Shown here: positions 48,511 to 60,459 of the stretch, in pieces
How positions within the stretch are numbered: position 1 is the first letter of the stretch
Layout of the letters: every line of letters begins with the position of its first letter
Assembly: GCA_018340805.1 (NCBI GenBank)
Contig: JACMZG010001913.1
Coordinates: 38,884,771 to 38,948,770, forward strand
Reading direction: 5' to 3'
From: Microvelia longipes
Taxonomy: Eukaryota > Arthropoda > Insecta > Hemiptera > Veliidae
DNA length: 64,000 nt
Position numbers and translations under genes: made by a program
Notes under the pieces: generated by a model
What the model saw: only the letters and a program-made list of their open reading frames with translations
What the model was told of the DNA's origin: nothing
Databases searched by the model: none

Positions 48511-50122
48511 ATATACACTTATTGGCAGTGAAAAATTAGAGCAATTATAACAAAAATATTATATCTATTCAACAAAAATATGTGCGAAAATACAGAAATG
48601 TACATCGTTTAACGATGAGCGATTTAAATCATCGGCTACTTTGTCTGCTGGTTCTTGAACTTTTTATAAAGACTTTTGGAATCTCATCACTGTTGAAAAC
48701 TTGGTTGGAATGGTTTTTGGGAATTTGTATTGAAATTCTACCTTAATAAACATTTTCAACAGATTCAGTATTTCACAGAGATGTGATGTCGGGAAATCAT
48801 TTGGGAATTGGTAGCTTAAGCGACCCGTTATCGACTAAATATAGGTATGACTATTTTTTGTGTTTTTTTAACAAAAAGTTTAAAACAAAGCTATTCATTG
48901 AATTCACCGATGCAAGTAATATAAGTAAGTACAATAAAATATAGCCAAAAATTATAAATAAGCACGTTCAATGAAAAAGTTTTGTGACTGACGGTGTTTT
49001 TTTTTTTATTTATTCCAGAATAAAAAAAAAGAATTATTGTTTTTTGAATCCGAAACAGTCTGCTTTGCCATCCGGATCTAACGCTAACGGTTCAAATCGG
49101 AAAAATGAGAGAACAAAAAAAAACTTTTTGACTTCTGTATCCTGTTAAGATAAGCGCTTCAAAAAAGTGAAAAAAAGAGGAGATATTAATGGCATCACCT
49201 TTTTCCCTCGTGGGATGAGATGGGGGGGGGGGCTTATGGATAAAATACAAGAGGGCCGCATAAACAAAACGAAAATCATGCATGGGCTATATCCGCTTTT
49301 ATCCATAAAACAGTAACAGATTAAGATTTGAAATAAAAATGTTCATTTTTATAGAGAGAAGGTCGGAGCAATATTTTTTGGGGCCACATTTTTCTAAATG
49401 TGAATAAAATTTAGAGAAATGTCTAGTCGGGAATCAAAATTCATCTACTTGGCTTATCGTCCAACTCTAGTAAATCATACGATTCAATGGCTCTTATAAA
49501 TTGTCTGCATTTCCCTTTTTTTTTGTAAAATAACAAAAAATTTATTTACTGTTTTACAAAGAAAATTTTATAATTTATTGAAAAAAGTTCGAAGAGCCAA
49601 TTTAATAAAATAAATACTTTTGTTTTATAACTGTAACAGTACTCATAAAAACTATAAATTACTGAAATAGTATATTTATTTATAAATATTAAAAAAAACC
49701 CTGGGTTTGTAAATGAAATAGCCTCGGGTTTTAAATAAGCAAAAATACAACTTAACGCTTAATTTAAAATAAAAATGTTAATTAAAAATGTTTATAACCT
49801 TCTTTTAATATAATTTAAATTCAGAAAAAAACCAGGTCTTACCCAAGAGAGACATAAGAATATTAACAATTGCCGCAGGCGTTTGGAATGTTGGTATTAC
49901 TTTTCGATTATTTTAATTATTAATATTTTTATAAAACTTTGTATTATATTATTTTATTAACTTTCTCATTTGGTTTTTATATAGTATTAATAATATGTTA
50001 TTTATGCTAATATAGAGAACAGATTGGACTGAGAAGTATAAATTTTGAAAAATTATAAAATATACCACCTAGTACCTTCTACCTAGTAAAGAACTAAGGA
50101 GAGCGTTAATGGAGTTCATCTT
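48511..50122. other. Gene-free AT-rich stretch
   Basis: No gene supported. A G10 run lies at 49222-49231, and the minus-strand frame over it has no domain. Confidence 0.45.
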
Positions 50123-50165
50123 AATAAAAGAGGAGGAGGTCTCTCCACAAAAATATATTTCTTTA

Positions 50166-50209
50166 TAGCAAAGCGCTTTCAACCTAACAAGAGGTCATCA
50201 TCAGTGCTA
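50166..50209 (-). ncRNA. Hammerhead ribozyme motif, copy 2
   Basis: Minus strand: stem I 5' strand TAGCA, CTGATGA, a stem-II region TGACCTCTTGTTAGGTT, GAAA, palindromic stem III AGC/GCT, U17, stem I 3' strand TGCTA. Both core boxes are intact. Compared with copy 1, stem I has changed on both sides (GGCA/TGCC versus AGCA/TGCT) while remaining paired. Confidence 0.6.
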
Positions 50210-50308
50210 GCCGTTGATTAAAGAAGAGGGTAATAGAAAAGTCTTATAGATCAGATTTTATCATAGATAGACCCACCTCATCTATCACCCTCTTCTTTAA
50301 TCAACGGC

Positions 50309-50351
50309 TAGCACTGATAATGACCTCTTGTTGGTTGAAAGCGCTTTGCTA
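50309..50351 (+). ncRNA. Hammerhead motif, copy 3 (core damaged)
   Basis: Plus strand: TAGCA, then CTGATAA instead of CTGATGA (core G8 changed to A), then TGACCTCTTGTTGGTT, GAAA, AGC/GCT and TGCTA. Because G8 is catalytic in hammerheads, this copy is predicted inactive. Confidence 0.55.
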
Positions 50352-50394
50352 AAAAGAAATACATTTTTGTGGAGACACTTCTTCCTCTTTTATT

Positions 50395-50700
50395 TTATTC
50401 TACCTTACCTTCTACTAGTACTTATATCACCTATACCTTCTACCTAGTACTTATATCACTAGTACCCTAGTACCACCTAGTACTCTACCTAGACTTATAT
50501 CACCTAGTACCTCTACTAGTACTTATATCACTAGTACCTACCTAGTACTTATATCACCTAGTACCTTCTACCTAGTACTTATATCACCTAGTACCTTCTA
50601 CCTAGTACTTATATCACCTAGTACCTTCTACCTAGTACTTTAGTACTTCTACCTAGTACTTTATCACCTAGTACCTTCTACCTAGTCTTTAGGAATATTT
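50395..50700. repeat. ~30-bp satellite (ACCTAGTACTTATATCACCT)
   Basis: About ten tandem units of ACCTAGTACTTATATCACCT plus AGTACCTTCT. The best-preserved three units lie at about 50540-50635. Earlier and later units have single-base losses. It starts directly at the edge of the hairpin element. Confidence 0.9.
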
Positions 50701-53700
50701 TCCACCTAATGACATTCCTATTTTTTTCTACCCTAGGAATATTTTCTGCCTAATGTTTTAGTGATGTTAAGCCTAATGTTTCCTCGTAATTTCTTTATTA
50801 CATCTTCACCAAAGTTGAATCCCTAAATTGCTTCATGACAAGCTTATGGATGTACTAGTAGTATTGAAATGAAACTTGGTGTACTTGTTTGCCACTCAAA
50901 GGAATAAGTTCGTGTCAAATTTGAACCAAACCAAAGGATTTTTCGATTTTTAAAGATCTTTTTAAATCGTATAAATTATGTCATTCGATAAAAATTTAAC
51001 TCATTTTTATAATAAGATGCAACATTTTTGTTTCGTTAGTTAAACTCCTAAGTTTATAAGCGCTTAAAATGTTCGTTCCACAATTCTGATATTTTCACAA
51101 TATTATTTAAAAAATATTAGACTTTTCTAAATTTTCATGCAAGAGAATAATTTATTCGGTAAAAAATAATTTATTATTTCCTTTCAAACCCTTTCCATTT
51201 GCGAAGTTATTATTTCCCCCCTGCGACATATGTGACGCAGGAGTGCGAAATTAATGTGTACCGGATATCATTTCGCTCTTCCATTAATGATGCTTCTGTC
51301 AAAATCCTGATACTTCCTCGTCGTTGCGTTAATTTACAGACCATTGTTGCTGTAAGTTTCAATTGTTTTGAAATGAACAATTGCTTATTGTCACTGTTTA
51401 TATTTGTTGATGAACATCCACACCATTGATAATAAAAAGTAGAGCAGATAATTTTAAGCACATATAAGTTATTTAAGCGATGTTTTGGACTGTTTGCTTG
51501 GCGGGACTGAGTTCATTTTTTTACTAGGGTTTCTACTTATCTTTTCTGCTGATTATTATACTCTTTTGGAACATAAGATACATTCGTGCGATTGATAGAA
51601 AGTTTTCGTATGTTATCGTATTATTTCATGAGAAGTAATTCCAAATATTGATTTCTTCGGTCGCAAAGGGGTGAATATTTTTAATATTTTTTTACATTTT
51701 CTCTCTCTCTCTCTCTCTTTTCTCTTACTCTTATTTTTGAGTTAAAACTCTTATAGAGTGTGTGTGGGAGTGGGGGTAGTGGGTCCAGTAATGTGTTAGG
51801 TCGATTTACGTGAAATTCAAATAAACCGGGAAGGAGAGAGTGGAAAAGGGGATTTTTTTAGAAAAAATACGTTGGGGGGGACAATAGCTGCAAGGAAACT
51901 CTGGAGAAAAAAAATTGAGGGAGGTTTAGGAAAAAAAATTCCCGATCTCCGGACCCTAAGGGGTTGAGAGCCCCTCAAAAAACCTAAAGCCGCCATATTG
52001 GAGGGAATTAATTAAAAATAACGAAGCTCATGGGAGGGAGGGGGTAATGTGTGTTCAATACTTTTGTGCCGTATTTTTTTATTTTACAGCCAAGACCCCC
52101 CCCCCTATCTTAGGGGGTATCTCCACCCTACTTTTCTCTGTATTGCATTAAAACCAGCAGTGGTCTACAGCGTCCATGTTTTCAATTTTTTTTCTCCAAT
52201 TCTTTTCCATATACTAACATATCCTTATTTCTTCTTTTTGAAAGGAATATTTTTTATCATTATAGATTTCAGCGAATTTTTAAATTATATGTTTATTTCT
52301 AATTAAAGTAAATGATAAATAATGAAAAAATATCGTATATGTTTGTTCGTCATTTCCTAGGTTAGGATTTTGTATATAAGAGGGAGTCAAAATAAGTCAG
52401 TTTTTCGCACAACAAAGCCCCCCTCCCCCAAATAATTATTCTCTATTATAAAAATAAAAAAGAATCTACATATGACAAAAAAGCACTGTACAACTAAGTA
52501 TTAACAGCGCGTGGTTACGATCTAAAGTCTAGAGCATTAACTACGCACGCCTTTAATTCCTACACAAAAATACCTTCCGACTGGTTTCGACTATGTTACA
52601 AACACAAGGTTAATTGCTGTGTTCCTCATAATTAAGTATTTTTGTTTAGACTAATTAAATATGATTTCTATAATAAATTTTTTAAGCCATGATTTTTAGA
52701 ATAATCGATTTTCGACACTTGTTAAGGGAGGGTTGCCACAAAATCTCTATCTTCTATAAAGTTCGTGTGTAAGTTTGTCTAACAAATCGACTTTACTTTA
52801 CACAGTGACCCTGCTGCAAAGATACGGGGCTGCCAGAATTTTCCCGTTTCATTAAATTAAAATCTGGGGGGGGTCATAACATATAAAAAAGTTGTATTCA
52901 TTATATTAATAAATAATAATAATATCTATACAATCTTAGAAATGTAAAAAAGGACGCACGGTACAAGCATTTCGCGTATTGTAGACGAATATCAGAAATA
53001 TTATCAAAAACCCAGGTTAAAAAATAAATTAACAGTAGGGGCAAAAAGCCGATTCTGGAGTTGCCACCTCCTCCACTACCGCCACCTCCTCCAACACCTT
53101 CTCCTCTTTATAGTTTTATTCTTATACCCCCCCCTTCTTATACTTGAACATTGAAAAGCCCCTACTTAACCATGAAAAGCATAACTTGAACATTGTATTC
53201 TTGTAATACAATATTTCATGTATATTAATTTTCGAATGTGTTCAGGTTAATTTTTCGATGCATCAAAATTCAAACAATAGGACTCCTCTAGTTATCATAT
53301 CTCTATGTTTATAGTCAATTGGCGAATTTTCAGATGAAAATTACCCTTCTTTTGATGTTCTATCATTCTTTCAAAATGTCTATTTATGAACATAGTGACC
53401 TTCATGTGCGAAGTTATATATAAAATTAATCCTTGTTAACTCAAACATATTAATATTAATAATAGTTAATAATCATTTGCAATACAATAAACTTTGATTT
53501 TCATTTTTTTTTGTCGATAAAATAGACGTTTTATCTACTTTTATGCAACAATTATAGTTTTTGTCGTCATTAAAAATTGCTATTAATGGTTTTTATGGCC
53601 TTTTGTATTGGACATAATAATAATTATAATTGGGTTATAAAAATTAAAGCAATATTATTTACACTTTCCTGAGTATCTTGTATGGAAGTTTTGTAATAAT

Positions 53701-56430
53701 GATATAGATGGCTGTGAGGCAAAATTTACAGAAGGTTATTGTACATTTTTGAGAATCTCAAAAAACTAATATGCCCGTTTTATTATTTTATTTAGCCAAA
53801 ATAAATAGTTACTGCTCAAGTCGAATGCTTGTGCAGCAATCGGTTTTAAGACTTAAATTTATCCATAGGACTGTTACAATTCGCCCTATGTATTGAAATA
53901 ATACTTCCCTTTCTATGTAGTTATATTTTCGTGTTAATATCATAACATGTTGTACTGTATTGTAAGAGAGCGGCTCTTAGGTATTACTCTAAATATCCTG
54001 TGTTTTTAGAATACGCTCTAAAAATTGTTTCTGAATATTTTTTCGTTAACAAAAGACTATTTTAAAGCCAGAAATTGTAAGATATCTATCAATAGATTTA
54101 CATTATTTTACATTTACAATTTAACAATGTTTATTAAAATTTTCCTATTTTTCACGTTTCCTCACCTACTAGCGTAAGTAGTAAGTATATAAAATAAGCA
54201 CTGATATTTTTTAAATAAGCCATATTCATGTTAAATAATTTAATAATAAAACCTCATAAATTCGCGCGTATCAGAATCAAGTTTAATTGTATTTTTAATA
54301 ATTAATAAGTAAGAGTAGGTACTCGAAAATTATAAAAAAAATCTGTATTTTGAATAATAAAAAATTAAAGTTGCTGGAGGAGGGGGATGCAAGATAATTC
54401 TTAATGTTTTATAATAATTAATGTTTTTTCGAGATGAGGGTTTTACTTTTTTAATTTTTTGTTACCATTTAGTAAATTATATTTTCCGAGGGTTTTTTTT
54501 GTATTTTAAGAAAAATTAATGTTTTTATCAGAAAATATATTAAAGATATGTGTGTGTAAAGATATATGTGTGTGAAGTGTACATGTGAGTGGTGATTAAG
54601 GTAAAAATGTTATCCCTTTTTCGTGTATGAGTTTTCCATGCTGATGTTTAATGTAATTATAATATATAATAACAATGCTTCCATTCAAAGATTAAAATTG
54701 TCCTATGAAAAGAGAAATTACTTAAATCTTGTTAATAGAGCTCAAAAATCTTGGATAGAAAAATGGGCTCAAAAACAAATGGCTCTTTTGGCGAATTTTC
54801 ATTAAAACAAATAACGCTTTTAAGGTTGTTTTTATCCTAGCTTAGTTAACACACCCAGTAGATAAATAGGTTATCCGTAATCAAAACTTACCTAAATACG
54901 GTTATTTGCTTTGGAAATTCTACTTTTCAATAACTAATAATTGGATGTAATCGGTATAGAATCTCTTGTTTCGATGTCGAACCAATTAATTCTGGTTACT
55001 CATGAATTTATTCTAACTTTGTAAGCAATTTAATAAAATCTATCGAAATAAATTAATCAAAAAATCTAAATGAATTTATCAAAAAAATCAAAATAAATTT
55101 ATCAAAAAAAATCGAAATAAATTTATCAAATTTCTTAAAAATTGATTATTATACATTTCGTTAAATTAAAGTACTTTTGGTACTTTAATTAGTAACTTAC
55201 TTACTTACTTAGTAAAGTACCAAGTAACTTTACTTGGTACTTTTGGTTCGTAGGAATCTCTCTTATTTCATTCAAAACTAAAGCATCCCACTCTTGATAA
55301 GTAATATTTTTGTATAGGATCTATAAAATCTAGCTAATTAGATTATAAACCTAACATTTATTAGGACTGATGAGGATATGAAATAATAAAAGTTTCTCGC
55401 AATCACAAAGCTTCTCAAGTCATTCACTCATCAAGTTGTAAAATTGTTAATAAGCTCTAGTAACATTTATACTACAAGAGCAATTATACTTGTAGCAATT
55501 ATTGTTGTAACAATTAAAGTTATTGTTGTCATATAACAATATAATTGCTGATTATTAAATCATTTTATTAAATATATAACATTATTTCTGTTTATACTAT
55601 CAACAATAATATAAACAAATATTCCGATGTATTTATTTCATGGGATGAAGCGAAAAACAAAATCAACTGGAATGAAAAAGAGGAATGGGAAAGATGATGA
55701 AAGTAATTTCTAATTTTACCTCTGCCCTAACATGCTTGTTACCCGCCCCCTCCCCCTCCCATACACCCTGGAACGTTAAGAGGTTACTAAGAGTTAATGG
55801 AGAAAAACAGTTAGTTGTTACAGTAACATATAGCTATACATGTGAAAAGATTGAAATTAGGGTTTAGGAAGCGAAGTGTAACAAGACGTTTACCCTTCCT
55901 ACCGAGTCTTTAATAACCCCAGTAATTACTAATTACAATCCAACCTTGTAAAAAGGTTTTCAGGACAAGAGGGTTTTGATACGGCAACGTAGGGTTCGGC
56001 GAAATTAAAATCTGGAAAATTTTTCTCCAATTATGAAACAACACAGAGTTTATTAGAAGATTAAGGAATTGCCAGGTTTAATCACACGTGGAATTCTAAT
56101 ACCCCTTTGCTGCTCTCCGGATTAATCAACAACTCCCTAATGAAAAATGAGCCTAGTGTGAAATATAATTTTAAAAATTAAATTTTAAGTTTTGGAATAT
56201 ATTTTCCTCTTAAACTAGAGAGTATTGATTATCCGATATCTTACTAGCAGGATCGATAAGTAGGCTTTTAAATAAAAGAAAAGTTTAATGATAAAAAAAA
56301 AGTTTAAAAATATAAGATTTTGAGATAAGGTGAAAGTCGTCTTAAAGTAAAGTTTGTTAAGTTTGAATTGCAAAGTAAAAGATAATAAATAATCTAGGGA
56401 TGATAATTTAGACATGGCTTGGATAGTGTT
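50701..56430. other. Gene-free stretch
   Basis: No gene is supported. Opposed open frames at 51199-51461 shadow each other and lack domains. The block 51700-52440 has CT, G and C runs (for example 51706-51718 CTCTCTCTCTCTC, 51870-51880 G-rich, 52086-52105 C-rich). A C-rich/CCTCC patch lies at 53060-53145. Three near-identical AT units (AAATAAATTTATCAAAAAAA) lie at 55045-55130. A TTACTTACTTAG microsatellite lies at 55190-55240. Confidence 0.4.
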
Positions 56431-57250
56431 AGTGAGTTTTCAACTCCTTCTAGAGCAAAGTCTAGAGAAGGCTTTAAGGTTTGTTAAGGTTATAATGTAT
56501 ATCTAAAGGGGATAGGCTTGGGCCACCTCTAGGTAAAGGAAGGGCCAAGGCTTTATAATCAGTAGGAATCTAAAGGAAAGGGTTTTCTAACCAAGTTCTA
56601 GGACCAGTAATTAGAGGGCCCTCCCACCGACATTAGCGCCGCCAAAATCAACCTGATTTACATATAAATAAGGGATTGCTCCGTCTCCAAACTCTCTAGG
56701 AGGTTCTCTCTCTCTCTCTTTCTCCTTTCTAAGAGAAACTCCGTCAATTATCGCCACCAAGAGAAGAGAGGAGAAAGTCCTAGGGTTTTCACAGAATCCT
56801 CATTAATAGTTAATTACCTTCATTAGGGTCTAAGGAGAAGGGAAGGTTATTGTTTGAAGTTGGACTCAGCCAGACTTCTCTCCCCTTCGAGTCCGTTGCT
56901 GTGAAGGGAGGGAGGTTATTGTAATCGGCTTTTGTGCCCCGGGTAGACGGAGAGCTATAACTTCGAGTCCTCCTTTTCCAGACGTAGTCTAAAGCGTAAA
57001 TGCGATGGAAGAGCGAAACTAGGAGAAATTTTCTCTGTCCGTAGATATTTTCTCCTACCTTTTCCTTTAAACCTTATCCTTTGAGAGATAGTCCTACCTT
57101 GGTCCTTCATAACAACCACCCTTTCCCCGAAAAACTTTTTACTTATCTTGAGCACCGAACTAGTATTATTATTAGCTGGAGAGTGGGACCGGCACACAGA
57201 CACAATGCGCCCTTTCTGATAATGATCCTTCTCTTTACCTAACTATAATA
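56431..57250 (+). promoter_or_regulatory. GC-richer island, possible promoter or regulatory block
   Basis: Just upstream of the first recognised exon the base composition rises. CATATAAATAAG at 56661-56672 contains a TATA-box match (TATAAATA, 56663-56670). GCTCCGTCTCCAAACTC lies 15-32 bp downstream and a (CT)n tract at 56706-56727. Such a layout would suit a core promoter, possibly of an internal or alternative transcript of the POU gene. The first recognised exon begins at a splice acceptor, however, so a transcript from here would need an upstream exon with a donor that I cannot identify. Low confidence. Confidence 0.25.
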
Positions 57251-57428
57251 CAAAATACTTCCTTACTTAATTTTAACTGATAAACAAGTTAAGATAATTT
57301 CAACTTTCATAATTATCTTGGCTAACTGTAACGCCCAACTCTAAGTTTTAATGAGTTGGATCTTTTTAAGTTAACCTGTAAAAATCAAAATTATATTAAC
57401 GAGTCCTTATTGTTGATTAATGTTTTAG

Positions 57429-57576
57429 GATAGTGACGATGACTGCAGTTCAGTTGACAGCGAGGCCGGCATCGGTCCTCACGCCCCTACAACCCCTGGA
57501 TCTCCACAGGGCGGTCTCAGTCCTCAACAGGCCCACACACCACCTCTCGAGCAGCACCCTAAACACCCTTTAAATG
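57429..57576 (+). CDS. pdm3: POU class VI factor, exon a (acidic and Pro-rich)
   Basis: The exon is preceded by TGTTTTAG and followed by donor GTAATT. It is read in phase 0 and ends one base into a codon. It encodes DSDDDCSSVDSEAGIGPHAP, followed by a TPGSPQGGLSPQQ and PPLEQ stretch. An acidic cluster followed by Ser/Pro/Gln-rich sequence is usual in transactivation regions. Assignment to the gene rests on its splice phase (G + GA) with the next exon and on orientation. The exon before it is not identified. Confidence 0.75.
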
Positions 57577-58136
57577 GTAATTTCCATAGATAGAGATACT
57601 GCATGAATTACACGTTACGTGTGAAAGAAATATGCCTAATTTTAATTGCAGTGCGTCCATTTGATATACAAAAATGTGTACTGAAAGTCCATCATCCAAA
57701 CAACCTCATAAGCATATTTTTTATGGAAATTCGCTAAATCAAATCTTATTTATATGATTCCTTGTATTGTAGTACCAATATTCTGATTAAAACTAGTAGT
57801 TCATTTTAATATTTACTTTGCTAGTTAACCCACTTCCTCAGTGGCAATTTTAAAAGCTCTTATTTATAACGCTTACCTGGTTTATCTCTTACTTGACTTG
57901 ATTCATATTTTAGCTCCCTGCGAAAATCTTTGTTTAAATATCGTTTTTTACTTTTATCTATCATATAATGGGAAATTTTCCCTAATTTTAATCAAGACAA
58001 CAAACAGCTTCTCTTCTTGCAAGGTGGATACTTTTGCACTCCACTTATTAACTTTAATGGAGCATTTATGTATTTATTTGCTACATATTATCATCTTTAG
58101 AAATTTAGTAAAGAATTTAAACGTTTAATGTTGTAG

Positions 58137-58385
58137 GATTTATGAGTTCGATACCTGGTTTACAAGCATTAGCAGCTTTACAAAGCAGCGGACTTACAGG
58201 AGCTAATTTAGGAGGTTCTCCATTAGGAGCTTCAATGTCTCCTTTGGGTGCATCCCCTATCGGAGCATCACCATTAGGAGCTTCACCCGCTGGAGCAGCG
58301 TCGCCAGTTCTCAATAGCAGCAGTAGCACGCCTGTAAATGCACCTCTCAATCTTAGTTTAAATTCCGCTCAACCACAAACTACTG
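58137..58385 (+). CDS. pdm3: POU class VI factor, exon b (SPLGAS repeats)
   Basis: Acceptor TTGTAG, donor GTAGGC. Frame joins exon a and exon c in phase 1. It encodes MSSIPGLQALAALQSSGL and then four to five short SPLGAS-like repeats (GASMSPLGASPIGASPLGAS), an AAS run and NLSLNSAQPQTTG. The internal Met at 58142 lies five bases into the exon and could serve as an alternative start, but the open phase with exon a argues for read-through. The minus-strand frame here is a shadow. Confidence 0.85.
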
Positions 58386-58878
58386 GTAGGCATTATAATT
58401 CTTTTTTATATATACCTTATGTTTTTCATAAGCAGTTTTAAGTTATTTTTAATTATAAGCCCCTCTCACAACACTTCTAATTTCAATGAGGGAACAATCT
58501 TCTTTAGCCCTTCTTCAAGACTTGTTCTTATAGATGTGCTATTCTCCTAAATGTTCTTATTTTTCTGAATTTACATGAATTAATTTTAAAAATAAAAATA
58601 TCCAGTAATCATAACTAATACACCAAGAAAGTCTTCCAATTAATTAGTGGAAAGACGTTAATAGTGTATTTATTATGGCAGAGTATAACTTTGCGCTTAC
58701 TAAGGGTATAAATGTTATCCGTAGATTTCTACGTGATCGAAACTTTACAATCGCATTTTATTACAAATCTAATTTCTTCAATCGTAAATCTAATGTCTTC
58801 AATCGTAAATCTAATGTCTTCAATCGTAAATCTAATGTCTTCAATTGTAAATCTAATGTCTTTAATCGTAAATTATAG
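58386..58878 (+). other. Intron b-c, with a 21-bp minisatellite at the 3' end
   Basis: GTAGGC...ATTATAG. The last ~110 bp (58765-58876) are five tandem 21-bp units containing TCTAATGTCTTCAATCG. They run up to the acceptor and so occupy the branchpoint and pyrimidine-tract region. Confidence 0.85.
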
Positions 58879-59169
58879 GTAACACCAGTCGATCTATTGG
58901 CGGAAACGGCAATTCTAATGCCGCTCAACAAGCACTGACTCAGAATTTAGTGCCAAATTCATCCGGGATGCCACAATTAATCCTAGCATCTGGTCAATTA
59001 GTTCAGGGTATCCAAGGAGCTCAATTACTTATACCAACGTCTCAAGGTATAATGACACAAACCATTCTCACCATACCTCTCAGTCCTGGACAACCTGGAG
59101 GAACTTCAAATCAACAGCTCTTGACTTCTACACTTGCTAATTTTGCTCATCATTTTAATAACAATAATA
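58879..59169 (+). CDS. pdm3: POU class VI factor, exon c (conserved LILASGQ block)
   Basis: Acceptor ATTATAG, donor GTAAGT; enters in phase 1 and leaves in phase 1. After NTSRSIGGNGNSNAAQQAL it encodes QLILASGQLVQGIQGAQLLI, then PTSQGIMTQTILTIPLSP and an Asn-rich end. This block is the strongest link, outside the POU domain, to the POU6F/pdm3 family, whose N-terminal halves carry LASGQ and LLIPT-type motifs. Its likely role is in transactivation or partner binding; this is inferred. Confidence 0.9.
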
Positions 59170-59259
59170 GTAAGTTATTTATTTGCAACTAATAAACTTT
59201 CTTATTTTGAGGCTTATTTTGTCTCTTTAAGATAAATTGCACCTTAGATTTTCAAATAG

Positions 59260-59431
59260 ACTATACTATTGTACACGATTATAATTAGTTGAGGAACCAA
59301 TTGACGATTATTAGAATATAGTGTTGAAAGACCAATGAGGTCGGTTCAACATCCAGAACTAACCTCATTGGTTCCCTCGCATTATTTTCTCACGCTGTCA
59401 ACTAATTATAACCGAGTGTTATACTATGAGT
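59260..59431. mobile_element. 172-bp MITE in intron c-d
   Basis: Ends ACTATACTATTGTACACG (59260) and, inverted, at 59398-59431 form terminal inverted repeats of about 33 bp sharing TTATAATTAGTTGA exactly. A second inverted pair inside (CCAATGAGGT at about 59332, ACCTCATTGG at about 59363) completes a hairpin. Confidence 0.8.
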
Positions 59432-59828
59432 AGAGCGAATATGATTAGTCCAATCTTAATTTCTTGATGCGGCTAAAGTTTTTGCTATCTCTGCAATTAC
59501 TCCCATTTGTTCTTATCTATGCCAATATATCTTGTATTTTTAAATATCTTGTGTTTTTACTTAATGTTGTGTTTAATTTTTCTTTTCTTAACATTTTAAT
59601 ATAATATATTATTTAATAAAATAATTATTAATTATTCTTGTGGATTTTTTATAACTATGGTTGCCGTCTCTCGTTGTTCCACGATAAAACCGTCAGACTA
59701 TAAAACTACCACTCTTGGAAGCTCTAAAATTTAGAGTATTTCTGATCATTGTATTATTTACCCAATGAGTTTTTTGTTGCTTATTTTATACTTTATAATT
59801 TGTTAAGATTGGGATTCTTCTTGTCCAG

Positions 59829-60298
59829 ATGTGAGTCCAAGTCAAAGTCTAGGATTGGGACAGTTGCTTAGTAATGGTTGTGCCAGCAATCAGTCAGCAT
59901 CTTTACCTTATCAAACACCATCACAAAGTCATTCACTCCAGCATAGTTCTGTCCTCCATCAAACAGCCGCTTCACTTCAACACAGTCAGAACATTCAACA
60001 AAGTAATTTATTAGCTCAGCAGCAGCAAGCCTTGCAGCAAAGCGCTGCCGCAGCTGCGGCACTACAGCAAAGTGCTGCTGCCGCTGCAGCCTTGCATCAA
60101 AGCGCAGCGTCATTGCAGCAAAGTTCGTCAAATCAGCAGAATAGTTCGTTGCAGCGATCTGAACAACAGGCTGCTCAACAAGCTGCACAGCAGGCCCAAC
60201 AGCAAGCTCAGCAACAAGCTGCTGCAATCCAGCAGAGGCTCGAATCACCTCAATTGTCGCAGCCATCTCGATCACCTCAGCATCCATTTGTACCTACT
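59829..60298 (+). CDS. pdm3: POU class VI factor, exon d (Gln/Ala-rich)
   Basis: Acceptor TTGTCCAG, donor GTAAGT; enters two bases before a codon boundary and leaves in phase 0. It encodes VSPSQSLGLGQLLSNGC, then a Ser/His/Gln region. A long Gln/Ala tract follows: alternating ALQQSAAAAA units, then QQAAQQAAQQAQQQAQQQAA. The exon ends SPQLSQPSRSPQHPFVPT. Gln/Ala-rich tracts are common in POU activation domains. Mixed CAG/CAA/GCA codons limit slippage. The opposite-strand frame 59868-60287 is a shadow. Confidence 0.88.
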
Positions 60299-60459
60299 GT
60301 AAGTATTCCTGATTCAGCAGTTTAAACAATTTTTTTGTGTCAACTATTCATTTTTTACAAAACTCGGTAGTATCAAATGATATACATTTTTTGTGTTGTA
60401 ACTTGTCCCATAGAAACGCTTTCTCGGATCAAAAAAAAACTTGGTACAAAAATCGACCT

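Larger units (their letters stand above)
50123..50394. mobile_element. 272-bp hairpin element with two opposed hammerhead motifs
   Basis: Arms of about 108 bp (50123-50231 and 50287-50394) are imperfect inverted repeats around a 55-bp loop. They run from AATAAAAGAGGAGGAGGTCT, through CTCCACAAAAATATATTTCT, to CTAGCCGTTGATTAAAGAAG. Each arm contains a hammerhead-like motif on its own strand. The arms share the block GCAAAGCGCTTTCAACCTAA with the element at 18686-18892. It looks like an inverted junction of two Penelope-type termini. Confidence 0.85.

Noticed and set aside
51199..51461. Opposed open frames
   Set aside because: They overlap on opposite strands with no motif in either.
58117..58350. 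Minus-strand GDAPIGDAPKGD repeat peptide
   Set aside because: Antisense of the SPLGAS repeats in exon b.
59868..60287. 139-codon minus-strand frame
   Set aside because: Antisense of the Gln/Ala-rich exon d.
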